From NCBI RefSeq assembly GCF_003217475.1, contig NZ_QJSP01000002.1, positions 372,001-436,000 of the forward strand: a stretch of DNA of 64,000 nucleotides, in the 5' to 3' direction. The position numbers and the translations under genes were made by a program. Positions 55,085 through 63,629 of this stretch are shown in pieces. This DNA comes from Williamsia limnetica (GTDB lineage: Bacteria; Actinomycetota; Actinomycetes; Mycobacteriales; Mycobacteriaceae). Positions within the stretch are counted from its first letter, which is position 1. Each line of letters opens with the position of its first letter. The notes under the pieces are model-generated. The model saw only the letters and a list, made by a program, of their open reading frames with translations, was not told the DNA's origin and ran no database searches.

Positions 55085-55146
55085 CTCACCTGGGCTTTTG
55101 GTCGCCAAAAGGCCCCATGATCGGCAGGCCGGGGAACCCTGGTGAG
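55085..55146. terminator. Nested palindrome after grcC1 (62 bp)
   Basis: Outer arms CTCACCTGGG (55085-55094) and CCCTGGTGAG (55137-55146) match at 9 of 10 positions. Inside, GGGCTTTTGG-TCG-CCAAAAGGCCC forms a bulged hairpin (55092-55115). It lies between grcC1 and htpX and may terminate the former. Confidence 0.6.
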
Positions 55147-55193
55147 GCATTCGTTCGTTGCGGCTCCAGTGCAACAGGACAGGAGTGAGACAA

Positions 55194-56051
55194 ATGGGCG
55201 GCCATGCCAACGGACTGAAGACAGTTCTTCTACTGGGCTTCATGTCGGCGATCATCGTGGGAATCGGTGCGGCCTTCAGAAGTCCGGCGATTCTGCTGCT
55301 CGCCATCGTGCTCGCCGTCGGGTTCAACGCCTACATCTACTTCAACAGCGCCAAGATGGCGCTCAAGGCGATGCACGCGCAACCGGTGACCGAAGTGCAG
55401 GCGCCGGCGCTGTACCGCATCGTCCGTGAACTGGCGACGGTAGCCCGCCAGCCCATGCCCGCCCTGTACGTCAGTCCCACCGAGGCACCCAACGCTTTTG
55501 CGACCGGTCGCAATCCGAAGAATGCCGCAGTGTGCTGCACTGCGGGCATCTTGCAGATTCTCGACGAACGTGAGTTGAGAGCTGTTCTCGGGCATGAGCT
55601 CTCGCACGTCTACAACCGCGACATCCTCATCTCTTCCATTGCAGGTGCGATGGCTGCGGTGATCAGCGGTATCGCCAACTTCGCGTTCTTCTTCGGCGGT
55701 AACCGCAACGGTGGTGCCAATCCTGTTGTGTTGCTGCTCATCACCTTCCTCGGGCCGATTGCGGCAACTGTCATCAAGCTCGCGGTGTCGCGGTCACGTG
55801 AATATCAGGCAGACGCATCCGGCGCTGAGCTGACCGGTGATCCACTGGCCCTTGCCTCGGCGTTGCGCAAGATCTCCGGTGGCGTACAGGTCGCCCCACT
55901 GCCGCCCAACCCCGACCTCGCGGCGCAGTCACATCTGATGATCGCGAACCCATTTCGTGCCGGTGAACGGATGAGCAAGGTCTTCGCCACCCACCCGCCG
56001 ATGGAAGATCGGATCCGCAGGCTCGAAGAAATGGCGCGCGGCGGGCGGTAA
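55194..56051 (+). CDS. htpX: Zinc metalloprotease HtpX
   Basis: 285 aa from ATG 55194 with AGGAG at 55181-55185. Two N-terminal membrane segments, the active-site HELSH (His134, Glu135, His138), two further membrane segments, and [16 protein letters not shown] with the third zinc ligand (Glu) are all present. It is a quality-control protease for damaged membrane proteins. It matches Rv0563 in the conserved cluster. A 21-bp tandem repeat follows its stop. Confidence 0.95.
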   Translation: MGGHANGLKTVLLLGFMSAIIVGIGAAFRSPAILLLAIVLAVGFNAYIYFNSAKMALKAMHAQPVTEVQAPALYRIVRELATVARQPMPALYVSPTEAPNAFATGRNPKNAAVCCTAGILQILDERELRAVLGHELSHVYNRDILISSIAGAMAAVISGIANFAFFFGGNRNGGANPVVLLLITFLGPIAATVIKLAVSRSREYQADASGAELTGDPLALASALRKISGGVQVAPLPPNPDLAAQSHLMIANPFRAGERMSKVFATHPPMEDRIRRLEEMARGGR

Positions 56052-56059
56052 GGCCCACA

Positions 56060-56119
56060 CGGTGCGAGTTTCGGCCCACTCGCCGCGAGTTTCGGCCCAC
56101 TCGGTGCGGGTTTCGGCAC
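56060..56119. repeat. 21-bp tandem repeat, three units
   Basis: Two full units of 21 bases (56060-56080 and 56081-56101) and an 18-base third share CGnnGCGAGTTTCGGCCCACT. They lie between the convergent htpX and LLM oxidoreductase genes. Confidence 0.8.
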
Positions 56120-56140
56120 GGTCGGCGGTCGCGGTGGGGA

Positions 56141-57034
56141 TCAGCTGAGGTCGCGGACCACCTCGGCGACCTTCTCGAGCTGGCTGATATCAGAGCTCGT
56201 CGGGATCAGGTGGACCTCGTCGGTCCCTATGGCAGCGAATGCCGACAAGGTTTCGGCGAGCTCAGATTTCGAACCCGACCACCCGGTTGTCGGCGCGATC
56301 GCGTCGACGAACTCGGACGGTATCCAATTCATGTAACGACGCAGATGGTGATGGATCTGCGCCCTCGCGGGTCCGGCGTCGCCGATCGCGAACCAGAACG
56401 ACGTCGCCAGATGCGGCGGCTTCTTCCCGGCCTCGGCCCAGGCCGTCGTCGCGACATCGAAGAGTTCACGTTGCTTGGTGGCGTCGAGGTCGAGGGTGGT
56501 ACCCGCGAGACCCTCGGCCCATGCGGCCGCGCTGCGCAGAGTCTTGGGCCCGATCGTCCCGACGAGTAGCGGCGGTCCGCCCTCCTGAACCGGTGTCGGC
56601 CCGACCGGGAGCACAGAATCGGTCTGCCGCTCGCCCGCCCAGACCTGTTTCATCACCGCGACGCGGTCGGCCATCTGCTTCATGGTCTGCGTCTTGGGGT
56701 CGGCGCCCACGGACTTATAATCCTCATGTCGGCCGCCGACGCCGATCCCGACCGTGAGCCTGCCCCCGCTGAGCACATCGCCCGTGGCCAGCGCCTTCGC
56801 CAGCATCACCGGGTCGTGCAGTTGCGGCACGATCACGGTGGTGACCAGACGCACCCGTTCGGTCCATGCCGCGACCGCGCCGAGCAGCGTCAGGCTGTCG
56901 GGGTTGTCGAACGCTATCCGCTCACCCCAGCACAGCGACGAAAACGGTCCGTCGTCGATCACCCTGGCCCAGTCCCTGAGCACGGCGCGGTCGAGGTCCG
57001 GTTCCATCACCGGCAACGTCATTCCGATCTGCAC
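56141..57034 (-). CDS. LLM-class F420-dependent oxidoreductase
   Basis: 297 aa from GTG 57034. It is a TIM-barrel luciferase-like protein: IGMTLPVMEPDLDR at the N-terminus, LVTTVIVPQLHDPVMLAKALATGDVLSGGRLTVGIGVGG in the middle, and a C-terminal region ending TDEVHLIPTS. Such proteins use coenzyme F420 (or FMN) in actinobacteria. The substrate is unknown. It stands alone, facing htpX. Confidence 0.88.
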   Translation of the reverse strand: MQIGMTLPVMEPDLDRAVLRDWARVIDDGPFSSLCWGERIAFDNPDSLTLLGAVAAWTERVRLVTTVIVPQLHDPVMLAKALATGDVLSGGRLTVGIGVGGRHEDYKSVGADPKTQTMKQMADRVAVMKQVWAGERQTDSVLPVGPTPVQEGGPPLLVGTIGPKTLRSAAAWAEGLAGTTLDLDATKQRELFDVATTAWAEAGKKPPHLATSFWFAIGDAGPARAQIHHHLRRYMNWIPSEFVDAIAPTTGWSGSKSELAETLSAFAAIGTDEVHLIPTSSDISQLEKVAEVVRDLS

Positions 57035-57107
57035 GGTGAGTCATTCTGCGTCATCAGCAGGCAGTTGCATCGGGGAATGAGGAAGTCCGAGTAGAGCGGA
57101 GGCGCAG

Positions 57108-59339
57108 ATGAAAGAACCTTCATCTCGGCCTCATGGGCGCATCACACCCGGCCGCGAAGGTCTTCCTATGCGAACTTCCGATTCATCGGTCGCGACAGTG
57201 TCCCGTCCGCCGTCCGCGTGGGCGACCGACCGGTTTCCCGCGCCGGACCCTTGCCGTGAATCCAGGCCATCCACGCGCCGGCGGATCGCGGCGTGGACGC
57301 TGCTCGGCACTTTCGTGGTACTGGCCATCGCCACCGGTACTGCGCGCACAGTGATGCTCCGGGCAGTCGATGACAGGGCGAACAACGTTGTGGCGCAGCA
57401 GACAGATCAGTTCCAGGCGTTTGCCACCACCGGCGTCGATCCGTTCACGACACGTCCCTTCGATTCGGTGGAGCGCACGATCGAGGTATATCTCCTCAAC
57501 CACCCGCCGGGGCCGAATCAGGTGATGTTCGGCGTCGTCGGCGATCGCACGGTCGGGATGGCTCGTGATGGCGCAGCACCGGTCGTGGCCTCCGAGCTAC
57601 TTCTGCCGATTGTCACCGCCGCCGAAGCCGCCGGCGTCACGCACACGCCGGCAGGCGAGATGCGTTGGACTCGAGTCGGTATCGATGATGTCGCCGGAGG
57701 CACCGGCCTGTTCGTGTTCGGTGTGGTCACCGGACCGGAGCGCGACCTGGTCGAGAAGAGGATGTGGGCCTTTGCTGCCGCCGGTATGGGCGGACTCGTG
57801 CTGACAACGTCGATCGTCTACCTGGTTTCCGGGCGGTCACGATTACCGGTCACCCACCGGCCCGTCCTGCCGAAAGCACCGCCGCGCATACTCATCAGCG
57901 CGATCGTCGCACTCGCCGCATGCATCTACGTGGCCACTGCCGGCCTGTGGGGCGATCTGTCGGTCGACGGCGCACTCACCCTCGTCGTCTTCCTGGTGGC
58001 CGTGTGGTTGTGGATCTTCGCCCCGGTCGAGGACACCTACGTCGCGCTCGGCGCCGCGCTCGCCCTGGTGATGCTGGGACCGATCGAGTCCGAGCAGTTC
58101 ACCCGCACGCTCGGCGACCACGTCATCTGGCTGCTGGTGGGCTCTTTCGTGGTCGCGGCGGCGGTCACGGCGAGCGGACTGTCGGCCAGGGTCGCGGCGC
58201 GTGTGCTCTCCGTCGCCCGCACCCCACGGCAATTGGTGCACCTGGTCACGCTCGTGCTGTTGCTCACCACCTTTGCGATACCGGCCACATCCGGCCGCGC
58301 GGCGCTGGCGCTCCCGGTGTTCCTCGCCCTGGCGACGGTGCTGCGCCACCGGCCCCAGCTGGTGCTGTGCCTGGCGCTGGTGTTCCCATCGGTGATCCTG
58401 TTCTCGGCCATCGGATCGCTGCTCGGGGCGGGTGCACACCTGGTCACCAGCGAGATCGTGCGTAGCGCCACCGGTTCGGGCATCGGCTTCCTGACGTGGA
58501 TGCTGCTCGGTCTGCCCCTGGCGGTGCTGTGGTCGCACCTGTGCGCCGAGATAGCGCTGCTGCTCTTCACCGACCACACCGAACGCCGTAGTCCGTTGGT
58601 CGTGCGGCGCTCCGATCTGCTCGCCGCCGGTGACTGCGGAGCCGGGAAGGAGACGGGCCCGAGGGCGGAGCTCGACCATGACGGGCTGTCACCAGCGCAA
58701 CGCCGCATGGCCGGCCTGCTCGGTGCCGTCGTGCTGCTGTGGTGCTCCGAACCGCTGCACGGTATCGACCCTGCGATCGTGGCGATGCTCGGCGCGATGG
58801 TGGCCGTCGCCCCCGGGGTCGGCGCCACCACCCTCGGTGCCGCGGTGAAGACGATCCCGTGGAACCTGCTGCTGTTCATGGCCGCAACACTGTGCCTCGG
58901 TGTCGCGCTGTCGACCAGCGGTGCCGCGCAGTGGGTTGCCGATCAGTTCTTCACACCGATGCAGAGCCTCGCCGGCTCGGCCGGGTGGGTCTTCGTGGTG
59001 GCCGTGGTGATCATTTCACTGGCCGCACACCTCTTCGTCCAGTCCCGGTCGGCCCGTTCCGCCGTCCTGATCCCGGTCATCGTCGCCACTGCACCTGCGG
59101 TCGGGATCGATCCCACCGCAGCAGCTTTCATCTCCACCGCCGCTGCCGGGTTCTGCATCACCCTGACGAGCTCGGCGAAACCCGTCGCGATGTTCGCGGC
59201 GACCGACCAGGTACCCGGCTACGACAGCCGACACCTGCTGCGGCTCTCGGCGGTGCTCGCGCCCGTATCGACAGGACTCCTGCTCGTGTTCGCCCTGTGG
59301 ATCTGGCCGGCCCTCGGCCTCACACTCCACGCAGCTTGA
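57108..59339 (+). CDS. SLC13/DASS-family anion permease with sensor-like N-terminal extension
   Basis: 743 aa; an in-frame ATG at 57168 is an alternative start. An N-terminal segment has a membrane helix (about 64-86), an extracytoplasmic domain of ~130 residues (NNVVAQQTDQFQAFATTG ... GIDDVAGGTGLFVFGVVTGPERDLVEKR) and another helix (about 221-243), the layout of sensor kinase input regions. The rest (about 265-743) is a divalent-anion:Na+ symporter-like core with 10-12 helices and AGFCITLTSSAKPVAMFAAT near the C-terminus. It probably imports di- or tricarboxylates. It is 29 bases upstream of glycerate kinase, so likely co-transcribed. Confidence 0.85.
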   Translation: MKEPSSRPHGRITPGREGLPMRTSDSSVATVSRPPSAWATDRFPAPDPCRESRPSTRRRIAAWTLLGTFVVLAIATGTARTVMLRAVDDRANNVVAQQTDQFQAFATTGVDPFTTRPFDSVERTIEVYLLNHPPGPNQVMFGVVGDRTVGMARDGAAPVVASELLLPIVTAAEAAGVTHTPAGEMRWTRVGIDDVAGGTGLFVFGVVTGPERDLVEKRMWAFAAAGMGGLVLTTSIVYLVSGRSRLPVTHRPVLPKAPPRILISAIVALAACIYVATAGLWGDLSVDGALTLVVFLVAVWLWIFAPVEDTYVALGAALALVMLGPIESEQFTRTLGDHVIWLLVGSFVVAAAVTASGLSARVAARVLSVARTPRQLVHLVTLVLLLTTFAIPATSGRAALALPVFLALATVLRHRPQLVLCLALVFPSVILFSAIGSLLGAGAHLVTSEIVRSATGSGIGFLTWMLLGLPLAVLWSHLCAEIALLLFTDHTERRSPLVVRRSDLLAAGDCGAGKETGPRAELDHDGLSPAQRRMAGLLGAVVLLWCSEPLHGIDPAIVAMLGAMVAVAPGVGATTLGAAVKTIPWNLLLFMAATLCLGVALSTSGAAQWVADQFFTPMQSLAGSAGWVFVVAVVIISLAAHLFVQSRSARSAVLIPVIVATAPAVGIDPTAAAFISTAAAGFCITLTSSAKPVAMFAATDQVPGYDSRHLLRLSAVLAPVSTGLLLVFALWIWPALGLTLHAA

Positions 59340-59368
59340 TTCATCCACCCACCACTCCTGGAGGAACC

Positions 59369-60589
59369 ATGTCAGTCCGCATTCCACAACGAATCCTGGT
59401 TGCACCCAGCGGCTTCAAAGAAAGCCTGTGCGCGGAGTCGGTCGCGACCGCGATCGCCGCCGGGGTCCGCCGGGCCCTGCCCGGTGTCCGGGTCGACATC
59501 GCGCCGATCGCCGACGGCGGTGAGGGCACAGCACGCACCCTGGCCGTTGCCACCCGCGGCGCACTGCGGGAGATGGCGGTCACGGGCCCGACCGGGTCGC
59601 CGGTGGAGTCACACTGGGTCCGACTCGGAGGTGCTAGCCGATCGGTGGCTGTCGTCGAGATGGCTGCAGCGGCGGGGTTGTCACTGGTACCCGCCGACCT
59701 CCGAGATCCCGGGGCGACCACGACCTACGGAGTCGGGCAGCTCATCGCAGCCGCACTGGACGAGGGCGCGGAGACGATCCTGGTGGGCTGCGGCGACTCG
59801 GGCACCTGCGACGGGGGAGCGGGTGCACTGCAGGCGCTGGGAGCGCGGATCCTGGACGTTGACGGAGTCGAGATAGGTCTCGGTGGAAAGGAATTGGCGC
59901 GTGCCGCGCGCCTCGACCTGACTGGACTGCATCCCCGCGTCGCCAACACCGAGATCGTCCTCGCCTGCAACCCCCACAACGTGCTGACCGGCCCGCAGGG
60001 TGTGGCGCGGGTGTTCGGGCCCCAGAAGGGGGCATCTGTAGACCAGGTCGAAGAACTCGCTGCGGCGCTGGACAATTGGGTGACGATACTCGAGCGCGAC
60101 GGCGTCGGGAAAGGTGATCTGCGCAGAGGGCCGGGCAGCGGCGCCTCCGGGGGACTCGGCGCCGGGCTCGCAGGCGGGCTCGGCGCGGTCCTGCGATCGC
60201 GCTTCGAGGCGCTGCTCGACTCCGGGCTCTCGGGCATCGACCTCGACCGCCGCATCCGTAAGGCCGACCTCGTGATCACCGCCGAGGGTTCGATCGACTT
60301 CCAGACCCCGCACGGCAAGGTGCCCGCCGAGGTCGCCCGCCGGGCCACTCGGTACGGCGTCCCCGTCGTCGCGTTGGCCGGGTCACTCGGACGGGGGGCG
60401 CCCGCCGTCCACGACGTGGGCATCGCCGCGATCGCGTCCATCCTGACCGTCCCGATGCCGCTGTCCGAAGCGGTGGCGAACGGGGAGGAACTGCTCGTGG
60501 CGGCCGCCGAACGCATGATGCGGATGATCCTGCTCGGCGGCACCATCGCGGCGCGGACCGGCAGCAAGAAGCGGAACAAGGCGTCGTGA
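59369..60589 (+). CDS. Glycerate kinase
   Basis: 406 aa from ATG 59369 with GGAGGA directly upstream; a longer frame upstream overlaps the permease. The glycerate kinase family pattern is clear: LVAPSGFKESLCAESVA, DGGEGTARTL, GCGDSGTCDGGAGALQALG and GVARVFGPQKGA. It phosphorylates D-glycerate to 2-phosphoglycerate, or 3-phosphoglycerate depending on type. Following a carboxylate permease, it may handle an imported compound. A family I palindrome follows its stop. Confidence 0.92.
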   Translation: MSVRIPQRILVAPSGFKESLCAESVATAIAAGVRRALPGVRVDIAPIADGGEGTARTLAVATRGALREMAVTGPTGSPVESHWVRLGGASRSVAVVEMAAAAGLSLVPADLRDPGATTTYGVGQLIAAALDEGAETILVGCGDSGTCDGGAGALQALGARILDVDGVEIGLGGKELARAARLDLTGLHPRVANTEIVLACNPHNVLTGPQGVARVFGPQKGASVDQVEELAAALDNWVTILERDGVGKGDLRRGPGSGASGGLGAGLAGGLGAVLRSRFEALLDSGLSGIDLDRRIRKADLVITAEGSIDFQTPHGKVPAEVARRATRYGVPVVALAGSLGRGAPAVHDVGIAAIASILTVPMPLSEAVANGEELLVAAAERMMRMILLGGTIAARTGSKKRNKAS

Positions 60590-60591
60590 AC

Positions 60592-60667
60592 CCGCCGAAT
60601 TCCGCCCCCTGCCGGGCGTCCGGGGGCAACGCGCCCTCGGTGGTTGGCGTAGGGGCCGAATCTGGTG
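60592..60667. repeat. Palindromic repeat family I, copy C (76 bp)
   Basis: The most diverged copy: left arm CCGCCGAATTC (60592-60602), hairpin GGGC-AACGC-GCCC and right end GGGGCCGAATCTGGTG. From GGGGG (60622) to the end it is 46 bases, exactly as in copies A and B. It begins 2 bases after the glycerate kinase stop and lies before the convergent yajQ. Confidence 0.7.
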
Positions 60668-60680
60668 TGGAAATCTACTG

Positions 60681-61172
60681 CTAGCGGTAGTTGACGAACT
60701 GCAAGGCGATCTCGAAGTCCTTGTTCTTGAGCAAGGCGATCACTTCTTGCAGGTCGTCACGCTTCTTGCTCGACACCCGGAGCTCCTCGCCCTGGATCTG
60801 CGCTTTGACACCCTTGGGGCCCTCGTCGCGGATGGCCTTGGTGATCTTCTTCGCCTTCTCGGAATCGATGCCCTGCACCAGGGTGCCGGTCACCTTGTAG
60901 GTCTTCCCGGACCCGATGACCTCGCCGGCGTCGAACGCCTTCAGGGAGATGTCGCGGCGGATGAGCTTTTCCTTGAACACCTCGAGTCCGGCCTGAGCGC
61001 GTTCCTCGGCGTCCGAGGTGATCACGATGTTCTCTTCACCGGACCATTCGATCTTGGTGTTGGTGCCACGGAAGTCGTAGCGCTGCGACAGCTCTTTGGC
61101 CGCCTGATTGAGAGCGTTGTCGACCTCTTGCCGATCGAGCTTGCTGACCACGTCGAACGATGAATCTGCCAT
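60681..61172 (-). CDS. yajQ: YajQ-family nucleotide-binding protein
   Basis: 163 aa from ATG 61172. [23 protein letters not shown] at the N-terminus, [16 protein letters not shown], and a second ferredoxin-like half ending LQFVNYR are diagnostic. YajQ proteins bind nucleotides, and some bind c-di-GMP as effectors, which may matter given the four GGDEF/EAL genes in the window. It is convergent with glycerate kinase and divergent from tRNA-Tyr. Confidence 0.95.
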   Translation of the reverse strand: MADSSFDVVSKLDRQEVDNALNQAAKELSQRYDFRGTNTKIEWSGEENIVITSDAEERAQAGLEVFKEKLIRRDISLKAFDAGEVIGSGKTYKVTGTLVQGIDSEKAKKITKAIRDEGPKGVKAQIQGEELRVSSKKRDDLQEVIALLKNKDFEIALQFVNYR

Positions 61173-61256
61173 AACGGTCAAGCGTAGCCGCGCCTGTGCT
61201 CCCGCTCGCGCAGCATGGGGCCAAAACGTCAAAAGAGGGCCCGCTGTACTGGGCAT

Positions 61257-61285
61257 TTGTGTTCTTGGGCCCTGCCCGATGTAAT
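61257..61285 (+). promoter_or_regulatory. Candidate tRNA-Tyr promoter
   Basis: TTGTGT (61257-61262), 17-base spacer, TGTAAT (61280-61285). It would start transcription about 42 bases ahead of the tRNA. Confidence 0.5.
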
Positions 61286-61334
61286 GTTTCCCGCGTTGCT
61301 TTCCGCCGGTCCAAAAGACTGCGGGAGGCAGCTT

Positions 61335-61415
61335 GCCAGGTTGCCCGAGCGGCCAAAGGGAGCGGACTGTAAATCCGCCGCGCAAGCTACATAGGTTCGA
61401 ATCCTATACCTGGCA
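61335..61415 (+). tRNA. tRNA-Tyr (GTA)
   Basis: The acceptor stem GCCAGGT/ACCTGGC is perfect. The anticodon loop in GCGGACTGTAAATCCGC reads GTA. A long variable arm (GCGCAAGCTACAT), as expected for bacterial tRNA-Tyr, and the T-arm AGGTTCGAATCCT are present. The discriminator is A and CCA is not fully encoded. Confidence 0.95.
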
Positions 61416-61417
61416 CA

Positions 61418-61471
61418 GCACCAAAGACTCAGGCCTCGAGCTGGCGCAACCAGCCCGGGGTCGTTTGGTGC
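61418..61471 (+). terminator. Nested inverted repeat after tRNA-Tyr
   Basis: GCACCAAA (61418-61425) and TTTGGTGC (61464-61471) pair perfectly around an inner GCTGG-CGCAA-CCAGC hairpin. It probably ends the tRNA-Tyr transcript. Confidence 0.6.
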
Positions 61472-61495
61472 GAGGAGGATGAGAGAGCACACGAT

Positions 61496-61525
61496 TTGGC
61501 ACGCGCCAGCGCCGCTGTGTAATCT
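61496..61525 (+). promoter_or_regulatory. Candidate promoter of tRNA-Thr/tRNA-Met
   Basis: TTGGCA (61496-61501), 18-base spacer, TAATCT (61520-61525), about 50 bases ahead of tRNA-Thr. Confidence 0.5.
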
Positions 61526-61578
61526 CGTTAAGGCCCTTCGCGAGGGCGCCGGAGACGGTGCCGACGTGAGAGGCGAAC

Positions 61579-61651
61579 GCCCCCTTAGCTCAGTCGGTAG
61601 AGCGTTTCCATGGTAAGGAAAAGGTCGACGGTTCGATTCCGTCAGGGGGCT
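61579..61651 (+). tRNA. tRNA-Thr (GGT)
   Basis: Acceptor stem GCCCCCT/AGGGGGC; D-arm TTAGCTCAGTCGGTAGAGC; anticodon loop with GGT; T-arm CGACGGTTCGATTCCGTC; discriminator T. The order with the following tRNA-Met and rpmG is the same as in mycobacteria. Confidence 0.96.
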
Positions 61652-61717
61652 CGCTGGACTCAGATCTCGACCAATGCGCTGCCGGCAACGGCGCGCAGCG
61701 ATCGAGGTCCGGGCCAT

Positions 61718-61791
<74 letters not shown>

Positions 61792-61883
61792 CGATGCACA
61801 CGACGTGCCGCTAACGGCGACACACCAGACGTGACGTCCCTCGGGGGCCGTCGCACCACACGATCCACCTGAAAGGCATTCCC

Positions 61884-62051
61884 GTGGCCTCCTCAACAGA
61901 CGTGCGCCCCAAGGTCACCTTGGCCTGCGAGGTTTGCAAACACCGCAACTACATCACCAAGAAGAACCGTCGCAACGATCCCGATCGCCTCGAGATCAAG
62001 AAGTTCTGCCCGAACTGCGGCAAGCACCAGAACCACAAGGAATCGCGCTAG
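61884..62051 (+). CDS. rpmG: 50S ribosomal protein L33
   Basis: 55 aa from GTG 61884 with GAAAGG upstream. The sequence has the L33 pattern with four Cys (CEVC and CPNC), the zinc-binding type, and [23 protein letters not shown]. It is part of the large ribosomal subunit. Its place between tRNA-Met and the had genes is conserved with M. tuberculosis rpmG2. Confidence 0.95.
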   Translation: MASSTDVRPKVTLACEVCKHRNYITKKNRRNDPDRLEIKKFCPNCGKHQNHKESR

Positions 62052-62084
62052 ACCGCTACAGGCGGTCAGCTGACTGCCTGACAT

Positions 62085-62122
62085 GACCGGGGACGCGTAA
62101 GTGTGCCCGGTCTTTGGTCTTT
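62085..62122 (+). terminator. Rho-independent-like terminator after rpmG
   Basis: GACCGGG (62085-62091) pairs with CCCGGTC (62106-62112) and is followed by a T-rich run (TTTGGTCTTTT). Just before it lie a GACCGC-TACAG-GCGGTC hairpin (62051-62067) and the near-palindrome CAGGCGGTCAGCTGACTGCCTG. Confidence 0.65.
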
Positions 62123-62182
62123 TCTGCGCACCCGGCAATGCCCAGCCGGTGAGGCGATAGTCGAAAGATGAGGGGTCGGCGA

Positions 62183-63268
62183 ATGACGAATGCGAGCGAG
62201 AGCAAAGTGGCCGAGCCAGTCGAGGCCCCGCAGGAGGGCCCGAAGCTGACTCCCGAAGAGATCGCGGCCCACACCCAGAAAATGGTGGGCTTCAAGTACA
62301 CCGTCGACGACTACTACGAGGTCGCCCGCGAGAAGGTGCGCGAGCACGCCCGAGCAGTCCAGGACACCAACCCGGTGCACTGGAACGAAGCCAAGGCGCG
62401 CGAGATGGGTCACGACACCCTCGTCGCAGCACCGACCTTTGTCTCCGTTCTCGGCATCATCGCCCAGCGGCGTCTGTTCGAAGACGTGCTCACCGGCTAC
62501 GACCTCTGGCAGATCATGCAGAGCGATCAGCGGCTCGTCTTCCATCAGCCGATCAAGGTCGGCGACCAACTGATCTGCGACGTCTCGCTCGATTCGTTCC
62601 GGCAGATGTCCGGCACCGACCTGATGGTCACCAAGAACGTCATCTGGAACCAGCGCAACGAGCCGGTGATGACCACCTGGACATCTCTCGCGGCGCGGGC
62701 TGCGATCGAGGTCGATCCCGAACTGGTCGACAAAATCGAACACGTGATGATGCAGGAGCCGGGCGGCATCGACCCCGGCAAGACCGTCACCGGGCCCTTC
62801 GCGCGTTACGACGACCCCGACCCCGAGGTCGCCCCGCTACCGTACGGTGCGATCAATTTCGACGAGCTCACCGTCGGCCAGGAGATCCCGGCTCGCACGT
62901 TCAAGCTCACCCGCGGCAACCTCATCAATTACGCCGGCGTGGCGGGCGACCCCAACCCCATCCACTACAGCGACGAGGTCGCCAAGGTGGCCGGGTTGCA
63001 GGACGTCGTCGCGCACGGCATGCAGACGATGGGCCTCGGCGCCAGCTTCATCGGCGAGTTCATCGGTGACCCCGCTGCGATTCACGAGTACAACGTGCGG
63101 TTCACCAGTCCCGTGTACGTGCCGGCCGGTGATTCCGCGGCCGTGGACTTCACGGGCAAGGTCAAGTCGCTCGACCCGCAGACCCGGCGTGGCCAGCTGT
63201 CGATCGTGGCCAAACAGGGTGATCGCAAAATCTTCGGGCGAGCACTCGCCGGCGTGCAGTTCAACTGA
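62183..63268 (+). CDS. Fused (3R)-hydroxyacyl-ACP dehydratase HadA/HadB
   Basis: 361 aa from ATG 62183 with AGGGG upstream; ATG 62168 is an alternative. The N-terminal ~165 residues match HadA (KMVGFKYTVDDYYEV; DTNPVHWNEAKAREMG). The C-terminal ~145 match HadB, with a hot-dog fold and hydratase motif GDPNPIHYSDEVA (near 254-266) holding the catalytic Asp and His. In M. tuberculosis these are separate overlapping genes followed by hadC; here they form one chain and tRNA-Trp follows. It dehydrates hydroxyacyl-ACP in mycolic acid FAS-II. Confidence 0.93.
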   Translation: MTNASESKVAEPVEAPQEGPKLTPEEIAAHTQKMVGFKYTVDDYYEVAREKVREHARAVQDTNPVHWNEAKAREMGHDTLVAAPTFVSVLGIIAQRRLFEDVLTGYDLWQIMQSDQRLVFHQPIKVGDQLICDVSLDSFRQMSGTDLMVTKNVIWNQRNEPVMTTWTSLAARAAIEVDPELVDKIEHVMMQEPGGIDPGKTVTGPFARYDDPDPEVAPLPYGAINFDELTVGQEIPARTFKLTRGNLINYAGVAGDPNPIHYSDEVAKVAGLQDVVAHGMQTMGLGASFIGEFIGDPAAIHEYNVRFTSPVYVPAGDSAAVDFTGKVKSLDPQTRRGQLSIVAKQGDRKIFGRALAGVQFN

Positions 63269-63349
63269 TCATGTGCGTCTTCGGAGCTGGTTGGAGTTCC
63301 ACCCCTCCGGTGACGTACACTCGAATAGTCGTCAGCTCTATTTCAACTT

Positions 63350-63381
63350 GCGCGCTGCCCTAAGGGTGGCGCGTTGGTTTT
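63350..63381 (+). terminator. Terminator-like hairpin before tRNA-Trp
   Basis: CGCGC-TG-CCC-TAA-GGG-TG-GCGCG is followed by TTGGTTTT. It is about 80 bases after hadAB and 70 before tRNA-Trp, so it probably ends the hadAB transcript. A possible promoter (TTGGAG ... TACACT, 19-base spacer) lies upstream of it. Confidence 0.5.
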
Positions 63382-63451
63382 GTGTAGTGCAGACGCCGGG
63401 TCGACGGAGCCCCGGTGACCACCTCGGTGGTCGTCGGCGAAGTCGGCCCAA

Positions 63452-63524
<73 letters not shown>

Positions 63525-63629
63525 CCCTTGATCGTGTGAAAGCACCTCAGGGCACCCGATGTCAGCTGCCGGGCAGAAGGACCAGCTGGTCCACTGCAGG
63601 CATCCGACTTCAGCCACGAGAGGAACAAG

